Assembly (NCBI GenBank): GCA_947579605.1
Contig: OX388307.1
Location: forward strand, 11,199,237-11,263,236
Length of the DNA stretch: 64,000 nucleotides
Direction of reading: 5' to 3'
Origin: Athripsodes cinereus
Taxonomy: Eukaryota > Arthropoda > Insecta > Trichoptera > Leptoceridae
The notes under the pieces were generated by a model, which did not search any database, was not told the DNA's origin, and saw only the letters and a list, made by a program, of their open reading frames with translations. A program made the translations under genes and the position numbers. Position 1 is the stretch's first letter. Each line of letters opens with the position of its first letter. This document shows positions 10,342 to 21,469 of the stretch, in pieces.

Positions 10342-11763
10342 TTTGAAATTAAAAAAAATCAGTTGTATTTCAATTACTTGACTTCAAGAAAAATTCAACT
10401 GCGGTTCGCAGAGGGTTAACAATTTCAATCGTGTTCACTAAGAGTTAAACCAACAAGTTCAAAATTCAATTGCTACAAAACAAAAATTTACATTTATTTT
10501 CAATTGTTACTTAACGTCCACAAAGGGTTAAGTGTACTTACATTTTCAAATTCGTAAAAGGTTGTGAAAGGTTAACATTATTTTATTTCAACTTAGTTCA
10601 AAAAATTATTTCCACAAAAAAAATTAATTATTAATTTAACTCTTTGTCCCAGCACTATATAAGTATTAATAATTTTATCCCAGCACTAGTTCACTATGCA
10701 TTAAACCATAGATGATATTGCATTCAAAAGTTCTCTATAGAATCAACATTACAACTCTAATTGTTTCAAAATTCCTTTAACGAATTTAATATTCACAACC
10801 AAGGACACAAATCTACCTTTAAGATAAAATCAAAACAAAAATTTATCATCAAAATGAAATTCCCCATCAGAAGCTACCACACATACAAACTTATTATTAT
10901 GTATAGCTAGGTAGGCACAACAACATTGGTACAATTTTGAGACATTTCAACAATCAATTACTGCTTTGCAAGACTGCCAATTGCACACTGGATCTTGATG
11001 AGAAAAGAAAAGAACTATAACAATACATTACGATTCTCCAGGCGCAATAGATGTTTCCTTCCTTGGTACCTAGCCTTCAATGACGTAACCAAAAAGAACG
11101 TTGAACAATTATCGGAATATTAATTTGTTGTATTCACATCTGTAGTGGAACTGCTCTACGGTCATCAAAAACGCTGGAACATGGCCTCATCATTCATTCA
11201 TCTCTTGAAAATATCCACCGCTTGGCTCTGTATCAGGGTATCCTCACAGGCAGAACAGCTGGAGAAACGCTTCTTGGACATTTGGTCTGAATTATGTTTC
11301 ATTCAGACATTGAAGTCATCGTTCGAAGGAACTTGAAATCATCTAGCACTGTTTAATATTGTTTTACTTGAGTACCAAACGTACAATTGTACTTATTTAT
11401 TTGCAAAAAACTGTATTTAATTATTTTATTATTATTATAAAACGTTTAAAACTAGAATTGATATTTATCTTTCACTTATTCTTCGTAACCGTTGTTATTT
11501 TTAAACTTTTGTTGGAGAGACGAAACATGACGTTGCGTGTTCTGTGTTGACCGTGTGAGTTTAGTCGTTTTAGAATTGAGCCGTGTCTTCGGGCGTGGCT
11601 CGAGAAGATACGTTGCAAAACGCAATTGCGTTGGCCATCTTGAATGTTCTAATGCGTCGAAATTTTAATTAGGTTATCACATAACAAAACTAATTGTATC
11701 TATTTTTACACTGAATTTATCACTATGAAACCAAATCTGGCCACACGTTGCAGGCGTCATTTA
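10342..11763 (-). other. 5' leader of the gypsy element with a possible primer binding site
   Basis: About 1.4 kb separates the 5' LTR from gag. Next to the LTR, in element sense, four bases (TAAA) precede TGACGCCTGCAACGTGTGG (about 11759-11741), which resembles the TGGCGCCCAACGTGGGG primer site complementary to tRNA-Lys used by many retroelements. The match is imperfect, so the primer assignment is weak. Several short frames in the leader have no supporting features. Confidence 0.5.
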
Positions 11764-12414
11764 TGTAGACGCATTATTCCACTTTCATTTACTAGTTCTC
11801 AAATTATTCACAACTACTTTCCATTACACTTCCCTCCAAAACTTTCTCTGACTCCAGTCCACCCTTTTATACATTGTCCAGCTAATTCAGTCGAAGAACT
11901 TGAGTCTCAGTTCAGGGATAATTGTAGAGTTCTTAGTTTGGTTTCATAGATCAAAAGAAAACAGAAGTTAAGTTAAATAACAAAACATTTATTCATGGTT
12001 CAAATTATTACTGTCCGGTTCAACACAAACAGACACACAGTTACATTTTACACAAGCACTTAATATTATACAACAAATTCTAAGTTAAAATTAATCAAGT
12101 CACTTATCACTATGTACAGTTTATTTTGATACAGGTTTCAATTATTGTTTAGCACTTTTAACACAAGTTATTACTTTTTGGTTCAGCCACCGCCCAACGC
12201 AAAAGCGTCAGACGGGTGCTACCGAGGCCAGGGGCAGGGGACAAGTGAAGTTAGTTACAGGATGTTCAACATAGAGAAATTTAACAGAAGTCAAAATAGA
12301 GTTTTATTTAATATTTGCGGGATTCTTTCCTTCAAAAAAAAGTCAAATGGTAACTAAGTAAATTTTAATATGGAATACTCTAATAATTATCTATTGTTAT
12401 TTTTAACTACGACA
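11764..12414 (-). repeat. 5' LTR of the gypsy element (promoter LTR)
   Basis: This is the upstream LTR in element orientation, matching 3382-4032. In element sense it carries TATAAAAGG (plus coordinates about 11863-11871), which would drive transcription toward gag. The CTAC at 12415-12418 beyond its outer end is one arm of the target duplication. Confidence 0.95.
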
Positions 12415-12418
12415 CTAC

Positions 12419-12953
12419 ATCTAGTAAGCACTACCACATCACTTCAATATAGTACAAGAACAATGCGATTCATTAATTAATTAATCACTTAGTACCTATA
12501 TGAATCCAAACTATTCCATTTCAGACAAAATATCATTGGAACTGAAACCAAATACGCATAGCATAATACTTTTAATCTACCCATTACTTTTTTATAGCAT
12601 ACAATATAATTTATTCATTCAATGGAACCAAGGGTACCTACTTTGTTTAATGCATGAGTAATAAACAATAGTTATCGTTTGTTTATATTGATATAACTTT
12701 ATGATTGCACCAAAGAATGAATCATGAAAAATCTTTTTACCAATATTGATTTTGGTAAAAAAAAAACATAAATTCTGCATTGTACCAATATTAATGATCT
12801 ACATACAAGCTAAAAATTATTATAGAACAACATTATAAATGCAAAATAATGCTTAGCAACAAATACGCAGAGAAATGTGCAAACTTGATAATGGATTAAT
12901 TTAGACCGGGAAGATTTTGATGATTTATTTGATAGAAGCATGTCGAGAGATCT
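12419..12953. other. A+T-rich noncoding DNA
   Basis: No gene or recognisable repeat is seen between the gypsy element and the tandem array at 12954. Confidence 0.55.
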
Positions 12954-13250
12954 AATCGAGTAATTTTTTTATGGAATCTTCAATAAAGATATGAACATGA
13001 GAAAAAATAATTAATATAGACGAAAGATCGAGTAATTTTTTTTTATGGAATCTTCAATAAAGATATGAACATGAGAAGAAATAATTAATATAGACGAAAG
13101 ATCGAGTAATTTTTTTTATGGAATCTTCAATAAAGATATGAACATGAGAAGTAATAATTAATATAGACGAAAGATCGAGTAATTTTTTTTATGGAATCTT
13201 CAATAAAGATATGAACATGAGAAGTAATAATTAATATAGACGAAAGATCG
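12954..13250. repeat. Four-unit tandem array, period 73-74 bp
   Basis: Units start at GATCGAGTAA-type boundaries near 12954, 13026, 13100 and 13173, and the array closes at the next GATCG, at 13246. Each unit has ATCGAGTAATTTTTTTTATG, then AATCTTCAATAAAGATATGAA, then CATGAGAA and TTAATATAGACGAAA. Units 2-4 differ only in T-run length and one or two bases. It is a young minisatellite with no coding potential. Confidence 0.9.
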
Positions 13251-15297
13251 TTGAAAAAATTTCATCATAAGTTTGTAAAATGAAATAATCGGATATAATG
13301 ATAATTAATAAATTACAGCTCTACAAAAAGTTTTCCCTGGTGTCCAATATTTGGGCAAAAATACATATAATAGGAACATATTGAACAGACATGCCTCACT
13401 AATAATTATGGTGATAGTAATAATTGCTGGAAACAATTTGCGGCCATCGTACGTATTATAATGATTAAACATAATATGTATAATATATGAGTAACCACAC
13501 ACCTAACTAACTTTACATATATATATATATATACATAAATGGAATTCCGTAAGCATTCGCTGTCATATTATTAATTAATTATTGATATCAAATTTTGCAA
13601 TTGGCGTATATATACATATACATTCTAACTGCATTTCTCATTTAATTAAATATTAAATCCGAAACTATTGTATAATGCGGGTATAGAAACACATAGGATC
13701 GTCCGGTTTGGTTTTTTATAATATTCAATGACTATAATATTTTCAAAGTACATACTTAGTATTTAGATTGTAAAATGTTTTCAAGATAATTTTTGGTTCA
13801 AAATAAACCCATATGCATCCCAAATATCATCACAGTAAGCAACATGTTAATGTCATGAAGGTATAGTAGGTCGGCAATTAAATAATTCGGTCCTCTACCA
13901 TCATATTACAAATAATCAGCTCAAGATGTACGTAACATTATGAATTAGTTCCCTTATTATATAATTTAGTATCACTGTTTAGAACAATGTTATTATTATT
14001 TATATCCTTTGTGAACATAAAAATTAATTGTTTCTGTTACTGTGAGACAATAAACAACGTCGTTGCATATTTAAAATGGCGTATGTGCGAATATTTTTAT
14101 GTAAGTGTGCCCTTAAGAACTGTTTATTAGGGAATTAAAACGATTGTTTGAACTTTTTAATGGTACGTAATATTATTCTGAAAATATGAAATTTTTAATT
14201 TTGATACTAAAAATCGCTTTAAAAAATTATTTTAATATCATATTGAGCTGTTTATTCCAGAAATGTCAAAATATTTATAAATTTACATAAGTCATTTTAA
14301 ATGTGCTACGACGATATGTTACTTATTAATAAAAATACTATTCATTTCACGTCATGTTGTATGTATTTTACAAACAAAATACCATATTGTGAATTATCAA
14401 CTCTCCAGATACAATAATTCATTAGAAATATGCCATCTGAGCACGCATAAGAAACATAACTTTGTTTTTATTATTAGCAATTGAAATAACAAAAAATAAA
14501 TCTGCACATCTTATGAGACAATTAAAATATGATTTAATAAATTATTCTATTAAAAAATGTAAGCGTTCTGGTTTGGTTTTGTAGTAAGTGGTGTGGACAA
14601 TTTTTTCTGTTTATTGGGATATAATATGTACATGTAAAATGGCAAATTATCTCTATCAAGATATTATTTTATAAATTGTGAACTTCAGACCATTGAATTG
14701 TACTTAGAGATAATATTAAAGAAATACCTACTCATTCTCAAGCCAAGGAAAAAATGAAATTTTTCATTAATTTTGCTTTATAAATATCGGCCGCGTGCCA
14801 AAATAATATTCCTACTCGTAATATACAGCGACTTTACAAGGAACGAGAATATGATCATATCTCAGAAAGGTCGTGCCTTTATAATGGAAAACCTCTACTT
14901 AAATAATTACAAAAATGAGAAAGCGTATTCTTTCTTTGTGCAATACTAGATTGTTGTATTGATTAATATTCTTTTGTATAATTATACTTATAACTGTTGT
15001 ATACCTACCGACATGAATATATAATCATTACTAAAGAAGTTAGTATATACTACGCACAAGCTTTTTACCTTGGTTCACTCCGAGAGTATTTACTAATTCA
15101 ATCTTTCCAAAAATAACCATTAACCTTGTAAATTTAGAAGAAAAGCATGACAGCTTTTAAGGAATATTATTATATTAAGCTGTTATAAGTATTTTAATTA
15201 ATAAATAAGGTACGTTACAATAATTCTTGACGTGAATGTGGCAGAATCATCTACAAATGAGTACAGTGTCTTTTAAGAAATAAGGCAATACAAATTT
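13251..15297. other. A+T-rich noncoding DNA
   Basis: No gene is supported. A short (TA)n microsatellite lies at about 13516-13533. The 65-residue minus-strand frame at 13305-13502 shows no family features. Confidence 0.55.
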
Positions 15298-15345
15298 ATT
15301 CACTGTGTCAGTGTTTAGGTATTAGAATTCCATAGCGAAATAAAT
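15298..15345. repeat. Interspersed repeat fragment shared with 51.81-51.86 kb
   Basis: The block TATTCACTGTGTCAGTGTTT followed by AGGTATTAGAATTCCATA and GCGAAATAAATAAA is nearly the same as that at about 51808-51860. Two copies in one window indicate a dispersed element. The AAATAAATAAA end looks like a retroelement 3' end. Confidence 0.6.
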
Positions 15346-15375
15346 AAAACAAATGTTACACTCGATTATTTGATT

Positions 15376-15510
15376 TATTAACGAGAGAGATGTATTTCGT
15401 CTTCTTTGGGCATTGTCAATCGACTGACATTATTGACAATATGTCAATATCAATAGACTGATATAATTGACCATGTCTTAACAAGTCGAAAGACGTTTCT
15501 CTTGTTAATA
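15376..15510. mobile_element. Small imperfect foldback element
   Basis: The left arm TATTAACGAGAGAGATGTAT is inversely repeated by the right arm ending CGTTTCTCTTGTTAATA, with further pairing inward (GGGCATTGTCAAT against ATTGACCATG). The whole is about 135 bp. It may be a decayed MITE. No clear target duplication can be set, because the ends are themselves palindromic TTAATAA. Confidence 0.45.
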
Positions 15511-15611
15511 ATTAAATAGTAGAATAAAACATTTACATATTTCAATACAAATTTAGGAATAGGCTCAATGGATCCAAGATCGTATAGGAGATATTTATTT
15601 CCTTATTATCT

Positions 15612-15690
15612 ATGCAGTCACAGTATCTCCCACAAGTGAGTTAGCCAATTGATTAGCTGCATGCAATAAAAATGGTAGTCGTACTTTTTT
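15612..15690 (-). mobile_element. TAG-tail repeat, short fragment
   Basis: CAGTATCTCCCACAAGTGAG-TTAGCC matches the conserved CACGGCATATCCCACAAGTGGGGTAGCC end of the family. The rest is lost after about 70 bp. Confidence 0.45.
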
Positions 15691-15801
15691 ATTATAATTG
15701 CTTCATAAATATGCGGATGTAATAATTAGAAACAAATATACCTCTGTAGTAGAATAAAATTGTTATGCCGGAATTGTGTTTTGTCCATGTACATAATTAC
15801 A

Positions 15802-15886
15802 AGAGACGCTCTGAATGGAGGAGGCTGGTTTCTGCCCTGTGCTCCCGAGAGGAGCGTTGAGGGTGATGATGATGATGATGATGATT
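15802..15886 (+). mobile_element. RTE-like LINE 3' end with (GAT)n tail
   Basis: The segment GAGACGCTCTGAATGGAGGA to GCTCCCGAGAGGAGCGTTGA is followed by (GAT)n. It matches the last coding bases and tail of the LINE copies at 32.94-33.17 kb and 62.97-63.64 kb. Only the final ~80 bp survive, typical of 5'-truncated LINE copies. Confidence 0.75.
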
Positions 15887-16659
15887 ATGAATGATTTAAA
15901 TAAAAAAATCTTCATCATTATAAAAAAACGTTAAAATTACGAGCGCAATTATTGTAAATGCCGTACCCGTTGAACCAAATTACTCTCTTGAATGCAAATT
16001 TTTTTATGTTCTTCAGTTTTTATTCATCAATTATCCTGCAAATAATAAATGTTATCCAATTATTTTTATTATGTTGGTAAACGAAATTCATTAGAGAAAA
16101 AGGAAGCGAATATAAAAAATCTAATTTTACTGAAAACAAATTCACGGGGAAGTTATTTTTTAAAAGTATCCACTTAATGAATAAAAGATTACGGATAGGT
16201 ACAACTCTTATTTCTTTCTGTACTTGAGACTATTATAAGTGTTTATTTTTTTTTCAAGAAAAAATATACCTACGTAATTTATTTTAAAATCTCTAGAGTG
16301 ACAATAATTTGATTATATTTTGTAATGAAGAGCACAACCTAGGTATATGTAAAAATTAAAATAAAGTATCTAACTTATATTAAAGCCCGTACATTAGACG
16401 CACGTTAATTTTAAGCTTAAAAGCTTGATTTTTACATTAACATCAACACAACTTTTCAATATTCTTCTCGAAAATATAGAATTCTAGAAACAAGCCTCCA
16501 GCACCCAGATAATTAAAAACCAACAATTCATTCTTTCTCACGATATTGATGTGAAGTCACCAAATTTCTAATGCTTTTATAACATTGCCACAGTACCTAT
16601 GGTTTATTATGAATATAATCAATATTGTTGACTGGCGTTATTTTGTAGAAGTTCTACTA
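15887..16659. other. A+T-rich noncoding DNA
   Basis: Nothing recognisable was found here. Confidence 0.5.
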
Positions 16660-16900
16660 TTACTACTATACCTTCACGGCATATCCCACAAATGGGGTAG
16701 CCAGCACACTAACTGAATTTAATAAACATGCAAGTTGTCTCTCCGTGTTAAATAAAAAAAATAAGACATTCATGATGGGCGGCATGTCTCATCGCTGATT
16801 GTAGATGTCAATTATCTTATTCATGAGGTTTTACGAACAACCGCCTTTTACAGCACACTCAAAAACTGACAGAAAAAGGGGGGGGGGCTATTCTTACTTA
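16660..16900 (-). mobile_element. TAG-tail repeat, near-complete copy
   Basis: On the plus strand it opens with CTACTATTACTACTATA, the reverse of the family's TAG tail, then CACGGCATATCCCACAAATG. It continues through GACATTCATGATGGGCGGC, CTCATCGCTGATTG and CCGCCTTTTACAGCACACTC, ending near a run of ten G at about 16878-16887. This is one of the most complete copies and helps define the family, about 230 bp without its tail. Confidence 0.7.
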
Positions 16901-19194
16901 TTTATTTATTTTATTCTTCACTGTACATTGGATACAATATTACAAATCAAAATAAATGGAATTCTTCACAGGGGAATCCATGGAACATCTTTGTGGAAGT
17001 TATGTTAAATTATTATTGTTTTATTTTAACTCATTTGTATTGGTATTGATGATTGTCCGAATCATCGAAAATATTTTGTTAAGGAAAATCGTGTACTTTT
17101 TTCTTTTTGTCAATTAAAACAAATTGAAAAAATCTGTTTGTTTGATAGTAATATTTTTCGGTAAAATGATTTCGCCTTGATCACCTCTTTTCATGACAGA
17201 GTCATATTCTCCCATAATACGAGTACATACTCTGGCCATTTAGTTTGATTTGTTTCACGTGTTCGCGATACTCCATTTTATTATTATGACATGTTATTTC
17301 AGTCGTCGCTATTTGTCAAACATCTTTATAAATACACAATTACCACGTGAATTATTATGCATAATATACAACATGGCGTACGTAAACATTAATTATAAAC
17401 AGAATGTGTTTTACGAAAAAAAATCATGTTTTATATCATAAATTATTATCATTATATAAATTATTGGTTTATTTATTTTGCACCGTTTTCATGACTCAAA
17501 TCATCTCAAGGGTGAATTTACACTATTATTTCACATTATAATTTATTCCTTACTATATTTACAATAAAAATTTGGTTAAACATTTCTGTCACAAATTTTG
17601 ATTAGATTCAATTTGTATGTTTCTATTTTTATTTTAGCACAGCAAACACTTAAATTAATAATATCAAATGAACTACACTGTATTTTAGACAGAATGTAAA
17701 AAATATGTTAAATCAATAGACGTTTAAGAATTATTTTTAATTTAATAGAAGGAGAAGTTATAATTTCAGGCAGCTACAAGAGCGCCATTAATGGTTTTCA
17801 TAAGAAAATTCTCGCACACTCTTTTTTTTATCATAATACTATTAATCATGAGCGATTTGCCTTGGCTGTCTTCTATAAAACTAAGATAAACCTATCTAGC
17901 AAAACCTATTTAATATATTTGTATACCTATGTAGATAGTAAGAATACCTAGTTAAAAATAAAGTAAACTTGTTATTTTGTGTCAGGAAAATATACATAAG
18001 GAATACTTTATTACACCTTTCATTAGCATACCTGTTTATACTTAAAACGTAAAAAATCTGTCAATAATATCTACTTAATAAAGAAATTAGTTTTTTAACG
18101 GATATACTCCAAATGCTTCAATTTTGTATTTTTTATCTAGGTGAAAAATATTGATTAAAAATCTGATAAGTATGAAATAAGAACAAAAATAATATATTTA
18201 AAAAAATCTTTTAACGTAATGTTGTTGCACTCCATGTCCAGATTGTCCAGCCAGCCTAAGAGGATAATATATAAATAAATACTCGTGGGTATATATTACA
18301 GGAAAAAGTATCATAAATCACAGTGGGATACTACGTTATTCCATATCCAAAGTTATGATACTGTAAAATGATCTTTATATTCCATACAGGAGATTACATT
18401 TTTGTTTCAAAAAACAATTGGTAGTGGAATAAAACAGTTATCAGAAACGATAAAATAGTCCAAGAAACCATACTTCATAATATAATACAATAAAATATTT
18501 TACTTTCAGTTCCATATATTTCACAATAAAAAAATCTCATAAAGGCCAATTTGATATCCGATCTGAGTAATGTCTTTTGACATCAAGTATTTTTATATAT
18601 GTTTTTTTACGTACCGTTGTCTTAGTACGGGTGAGTATGCAAACCATCTTTATAACTGTTTTTAAAGAATACATTTAGAAAGATTAAGAGGTACAAAGTT
18701 TCTTATTTAATAATAATAATCAATTTAAATTTAATAAAGAATGAAAATATCTCACACTCACGAATAGGTTATACTTGTATGAAATCTTCATATTTTATTT
18801 ACATCTGAAATACATAAATCATATTATGATTTAAGAACTTCTGGAATGTAATACTGATTAGCTGATCTAATAATGATTATTTTAAATAAATTTTATTTAA
18901 ATTTTCGAGAAAAAAAGTCCTTACATATCAGAGCTTTAGTAATGTCTAATAAGTGACTCGACAAGTGCAGAGTTGCCGCATATAGAGATGATTTGTCTTC
19001 TGTGGTCAAAACATCCGAGAGAAGCATTTATTTATTTATTTATTCATTTCAATGGCATACAACAGATGAAAGACATATAAATATAAACATGTAAGATTAT
19101 ATAAAAGGTTAAGTAAGAATAATTATTATATAGCAGCATAATATTTTATTTTGTTATTTATAGTGACCATTTTAATGGTACTGGTCTATCTCCG
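16901..19194. other. A+T-rich noncoding DNA with degenerate repeats
   Basis: No gene is seen. About 17510-17700 resembles 35660-35810 on the same strand (shared blocks ATAATTTATT..., CAGCAA(A/G)CACT and AATATCAAAT), so it is probably an old dispersed repeat. Around 19027-19140 a (TTTA)n run followed by CATTTCAATGGCATACAAC looks like the reverse of a retroelement tail. Confidence 0.45.
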
Positions 19195-19440
19195 AAAAGT
19201 TATCATTCATTTCCTACAAGTAGAGTACCCTGCAGGTCAATAACACGTAACAATCACACAAGTTACCCTTTCTGTGCTTATTTGACATTAAGGAAGAGTG
19301 GCGTACCTCATCGCTAAACTGAAGATGTTTAATGTCTTAGACGTGATATTTTACGAATACCTACCTTTTACAAGACACACGAAAACTAACATAAAAATGT
19401 GGGCTATCTATTCATTGCTGGAGATTCTACGGGTAGTTAT
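19195..19440 (-). mobile_element. TAG-tail repeat, diverged copy
   Basis: It has degenerate TCCTACAAGTAGAGTACC, then GACATTAAGGAAGAGTGGC, CCTCATCGCTAAACTGAAGA, CCTTTTACAAGACACACGAA and GTGGGCTATC. The order and spacing match the other copies. Confidence 0.6.
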
Positions 19441-20077
19441 ACTTTAATAATGTACTGAAATCAAACATATACATAATATATTAGTATCGTATGATAGAAG
19501 AAAATATCACAATACATACAAACATAATAATATTGTACACGTATTAGTTGTAATAAACCTCAACTATATTCCAAACATTGATCTCGATCTACCTACCTAC
19601 CTATACACTGGATCAATTATTAATGTTGTGAGTCTGGCTTCGTATCAGGAAACTTTATGGCTGTAGATGTAAATCAAAATTTATGAAGTCTTTAGACGAT
19701 TGATTTACCAGTCTTCTGGGAGATACGCTCCGTAAGATCTACCGAGCAATTGTATAATACATATCTAACAGAAATATAAATATTATACATAAAAACACAT
19801 AAAGGTATATATCCAGAATGTGTTATATGCAGATTCACTCGGTTCGGAGGCAAATCGTATTAAAATATAAGTAAACCTACATATAATATATTCTATTCTC
19901 AATACATATATGTATTCCAAATTTTGAATGTAGGTATCTAGACTGCGCTTAAAGCTTACGAGCTTTTTTATTATCAAAAGTATAACATTTTTTCTAAAAT
20001 ATCATTGAATTTCATTGTCTGTATAAAAAATATGCAATAAATTGTAGGTTGATGAATTCCAGATAAATAAAAATACT
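19441..20077. other. A+T-rich noncoding DNA
   Basis: Nothing recognisable was found. The 64-residue minus-strand frame here shows no family features. Confidence 0.5.
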
Positions 20078-20225
20078 GTACCCCACTAGGAGGATAGCCA
20101 GCGATCTATCTCCTTGTTGTAAACATGCAGATTGGCCTCTCCATTCTTTATAAAAATAAAGACATCTAAGCCTCATCCATCAATTGTAGATGATAACTGT
20201 CTTTCATAAAATGTTATTACGGGAG
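20078..20225 (-). mobile_element. TAG-tail repeat, partial copy
   Basis: It carries TACCCCACTAGGAGGATAGCC, TCTCCATTCTTTATAAAAATAA and CCTCATCCATCAATTGTAGAT, in the family order but diverged and truncated at both ends. Confidence 0.5.
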
Positions 20226-21071
20226 AATTGCGTGATTAAATAAATATTCTATTTTTTTTTTATTCAATTTAATAAGCAAGGTGGAAAAGAAATATAATTA
20301 GTAAATTGGAATTACATTATAGTGAATGAATCCGATTCGCCAAAATATACCAATTATTCATCCATAAAATTAATTTCACTAAAAATCGGAAAAATGTTAC
20401 TGGATTCATTATTTGAAGTTGTTTCTGTTCAACTGATGTTATATTATGGCTTGTTAATTTCATTTATTGTAAACACTACTTTATGCTGTACATAACATTA
20501 ATTCTCTTATGTATGATGTATTATATACGTAGATATTTGCGATAGCAGTTTATTCCCGTTAGGTACACGATGTTTTTATCTATACATTGACGTTGTTCGT
20601 ATGTTTTATCTCAAACAATAGAAAAGACGTAATTACAGACTTGGTGATTCTTATCAGGATAGATGCGGCTGCCTCAGTTCTTCGACTAACCCGTAATAGA
20701 TGAAATATGATATAACACAACAGATGGAACTAACCCTCATTGTAATACTGTTTTAAGACGCCACGTGTTTATGAAGTTTCACCCTATTTGGCTCATAAAA
20801 AAATATGTCATCGACAGACAAGGATATTGAGACTGTAAATAACGAAAACTCCAACATAACGACAATACAATGTACATGCGTGTACTTTCACCTGACGTCG
20901 TGAGGAGTAATATTCGAAGAAGGGATTTTATTACGGAAATAAATAATCTCGTGTGAGTCTTCAATAATAATAAACGATGAATAAAGTTCATGAAAGAGAA
21001 TCGGTGAACCAACGCAATAACAAAATGTGGCAAGAAAAAGCAGACCAACCATCACTCATAATCCATACCTA
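20226..21071. other. A+T-rich noncoding DNA
   Basis: The 89-residue minus-strand frame at 20779-21048 is hydrophobic but has no family resemblance, no splice context and no homology that I recognise. I treat it as chance. Confidence 0.45.
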
Positions 21072-21180
21072 ATAATATTATTATCTTTATTTACATTACA
21101 TAGATTGTTCCGACCGCAGATCACACCGCAATCTGCTCTCTGCCAGGAACTTCGAGGAAAATTATTATTTTATACCCACA
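21072..21180 (-). mobile_element. LINE-type 3' end
   Basis: Read on the minus strand, it has CCTCGAAGTTCCTGGCAGAG, GATTGCGGTGTGATCTGCGG, then ATGTAAATAAAGATAATAAT. This is a G+C-richer body, an AATAAA signal and an AAT-type simple tail, the usual look of a truncated non-LTR element end. The family is not identified. Confidence 0.5.
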
Positions 21181-21389
21181 CCTATTATCATATCATATAA
21201 ATTTATAATCATTTTGTTGTATTACATCTTGTCATGTCAAAAAATTACGGATATGTCGAATAAAAAAAGTTAATGTAAATAATTTGTGTAAAAAATGTTC
21301 ACCTATCTAGTGAGCACTATCGAAATGAGGTCATCAATATATTTTTTTACGCTTTCCTATAAACAGATGTCTGCCTCTCTCAATTTTGC

Positions 21390-21466
21390 TGAGAAAGTTC
21401 TTTTCCATACCCTGATTCAAGTCTGATGCAAGTCGACTGCGATAGCCGTTGCACCACGTGGCCGGT
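21390..21466 (-). mobile_element. Degenerate tRNA-derived SINE head
   Basis: On the minus strand CACGTGGTGCAACGGCTATC resembles a pol III A box region, and GACTTGAATCAGGG about 35 bp later resembles a B box (GGTTCGAATCC) with two changes. No acceptor stem can be folded, so it is not a tRNA gene. A decayed SINE head is the best reading. Confidence 0.4.
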
Positions 21467-21469
21467 TTA

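Larger units (their letters stand above)
3382..12414 (-). mobile_element. Complete Ty3/gypsy LTR retrotransposon
   Basis: A 9,033-bp element is bounded by two 651-bp direct LTRs (3382-4032 and 11764-12414) that look identical by eye. On the plus strand each begins TGTAGACGC and ends ACGACA, the usual TG...CA ends. The flanks both read CTAC (3378-3381 and 12415-12418), a 4-bp target duplication as expected for Ty3/gypsy integrases. Between the LTRs lie a long leader, gag, pol (protease, reverse transcriptase, RNase H, integrase, in that order) and about 2 kb of 3' noncoding DNA. I see no env-like frame. The protease-RT linker and RT motifs recall the Osvaldo/Ulysses group, but that clade call is tentative. 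Identical LTRs and uninterrupted frames suggest a recent, possibly still active insertion. It lies in the same transcriptional direction as the calcium-channel exon downstream of it in coordinates. Confidence 0.95.

Noticed and set aside
12954..13250. CRISPR-like regular repeat
   Set aside because: Units are continuous with no unique spacers, and the genome is eukaryotic. It is a minisatellite.
17070..17095. TTTTCCTTAAC on the minus strand, a perfect U12 branch-point match
   Set aside because: No acceptor followed by channel-like codons lies within the needed distance. The sequence beyond it does not translate to S1, so I treat it as chance.
20779..21048. An 89-residue hydrophobic minus-strand frame, considered as a channel exon
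   Set aside because: It lacks the charged S4 pattern, NCVTLG-type S1 residues and splice signals. Leu/Phe-rich composition follows from A+T-rich DNA.
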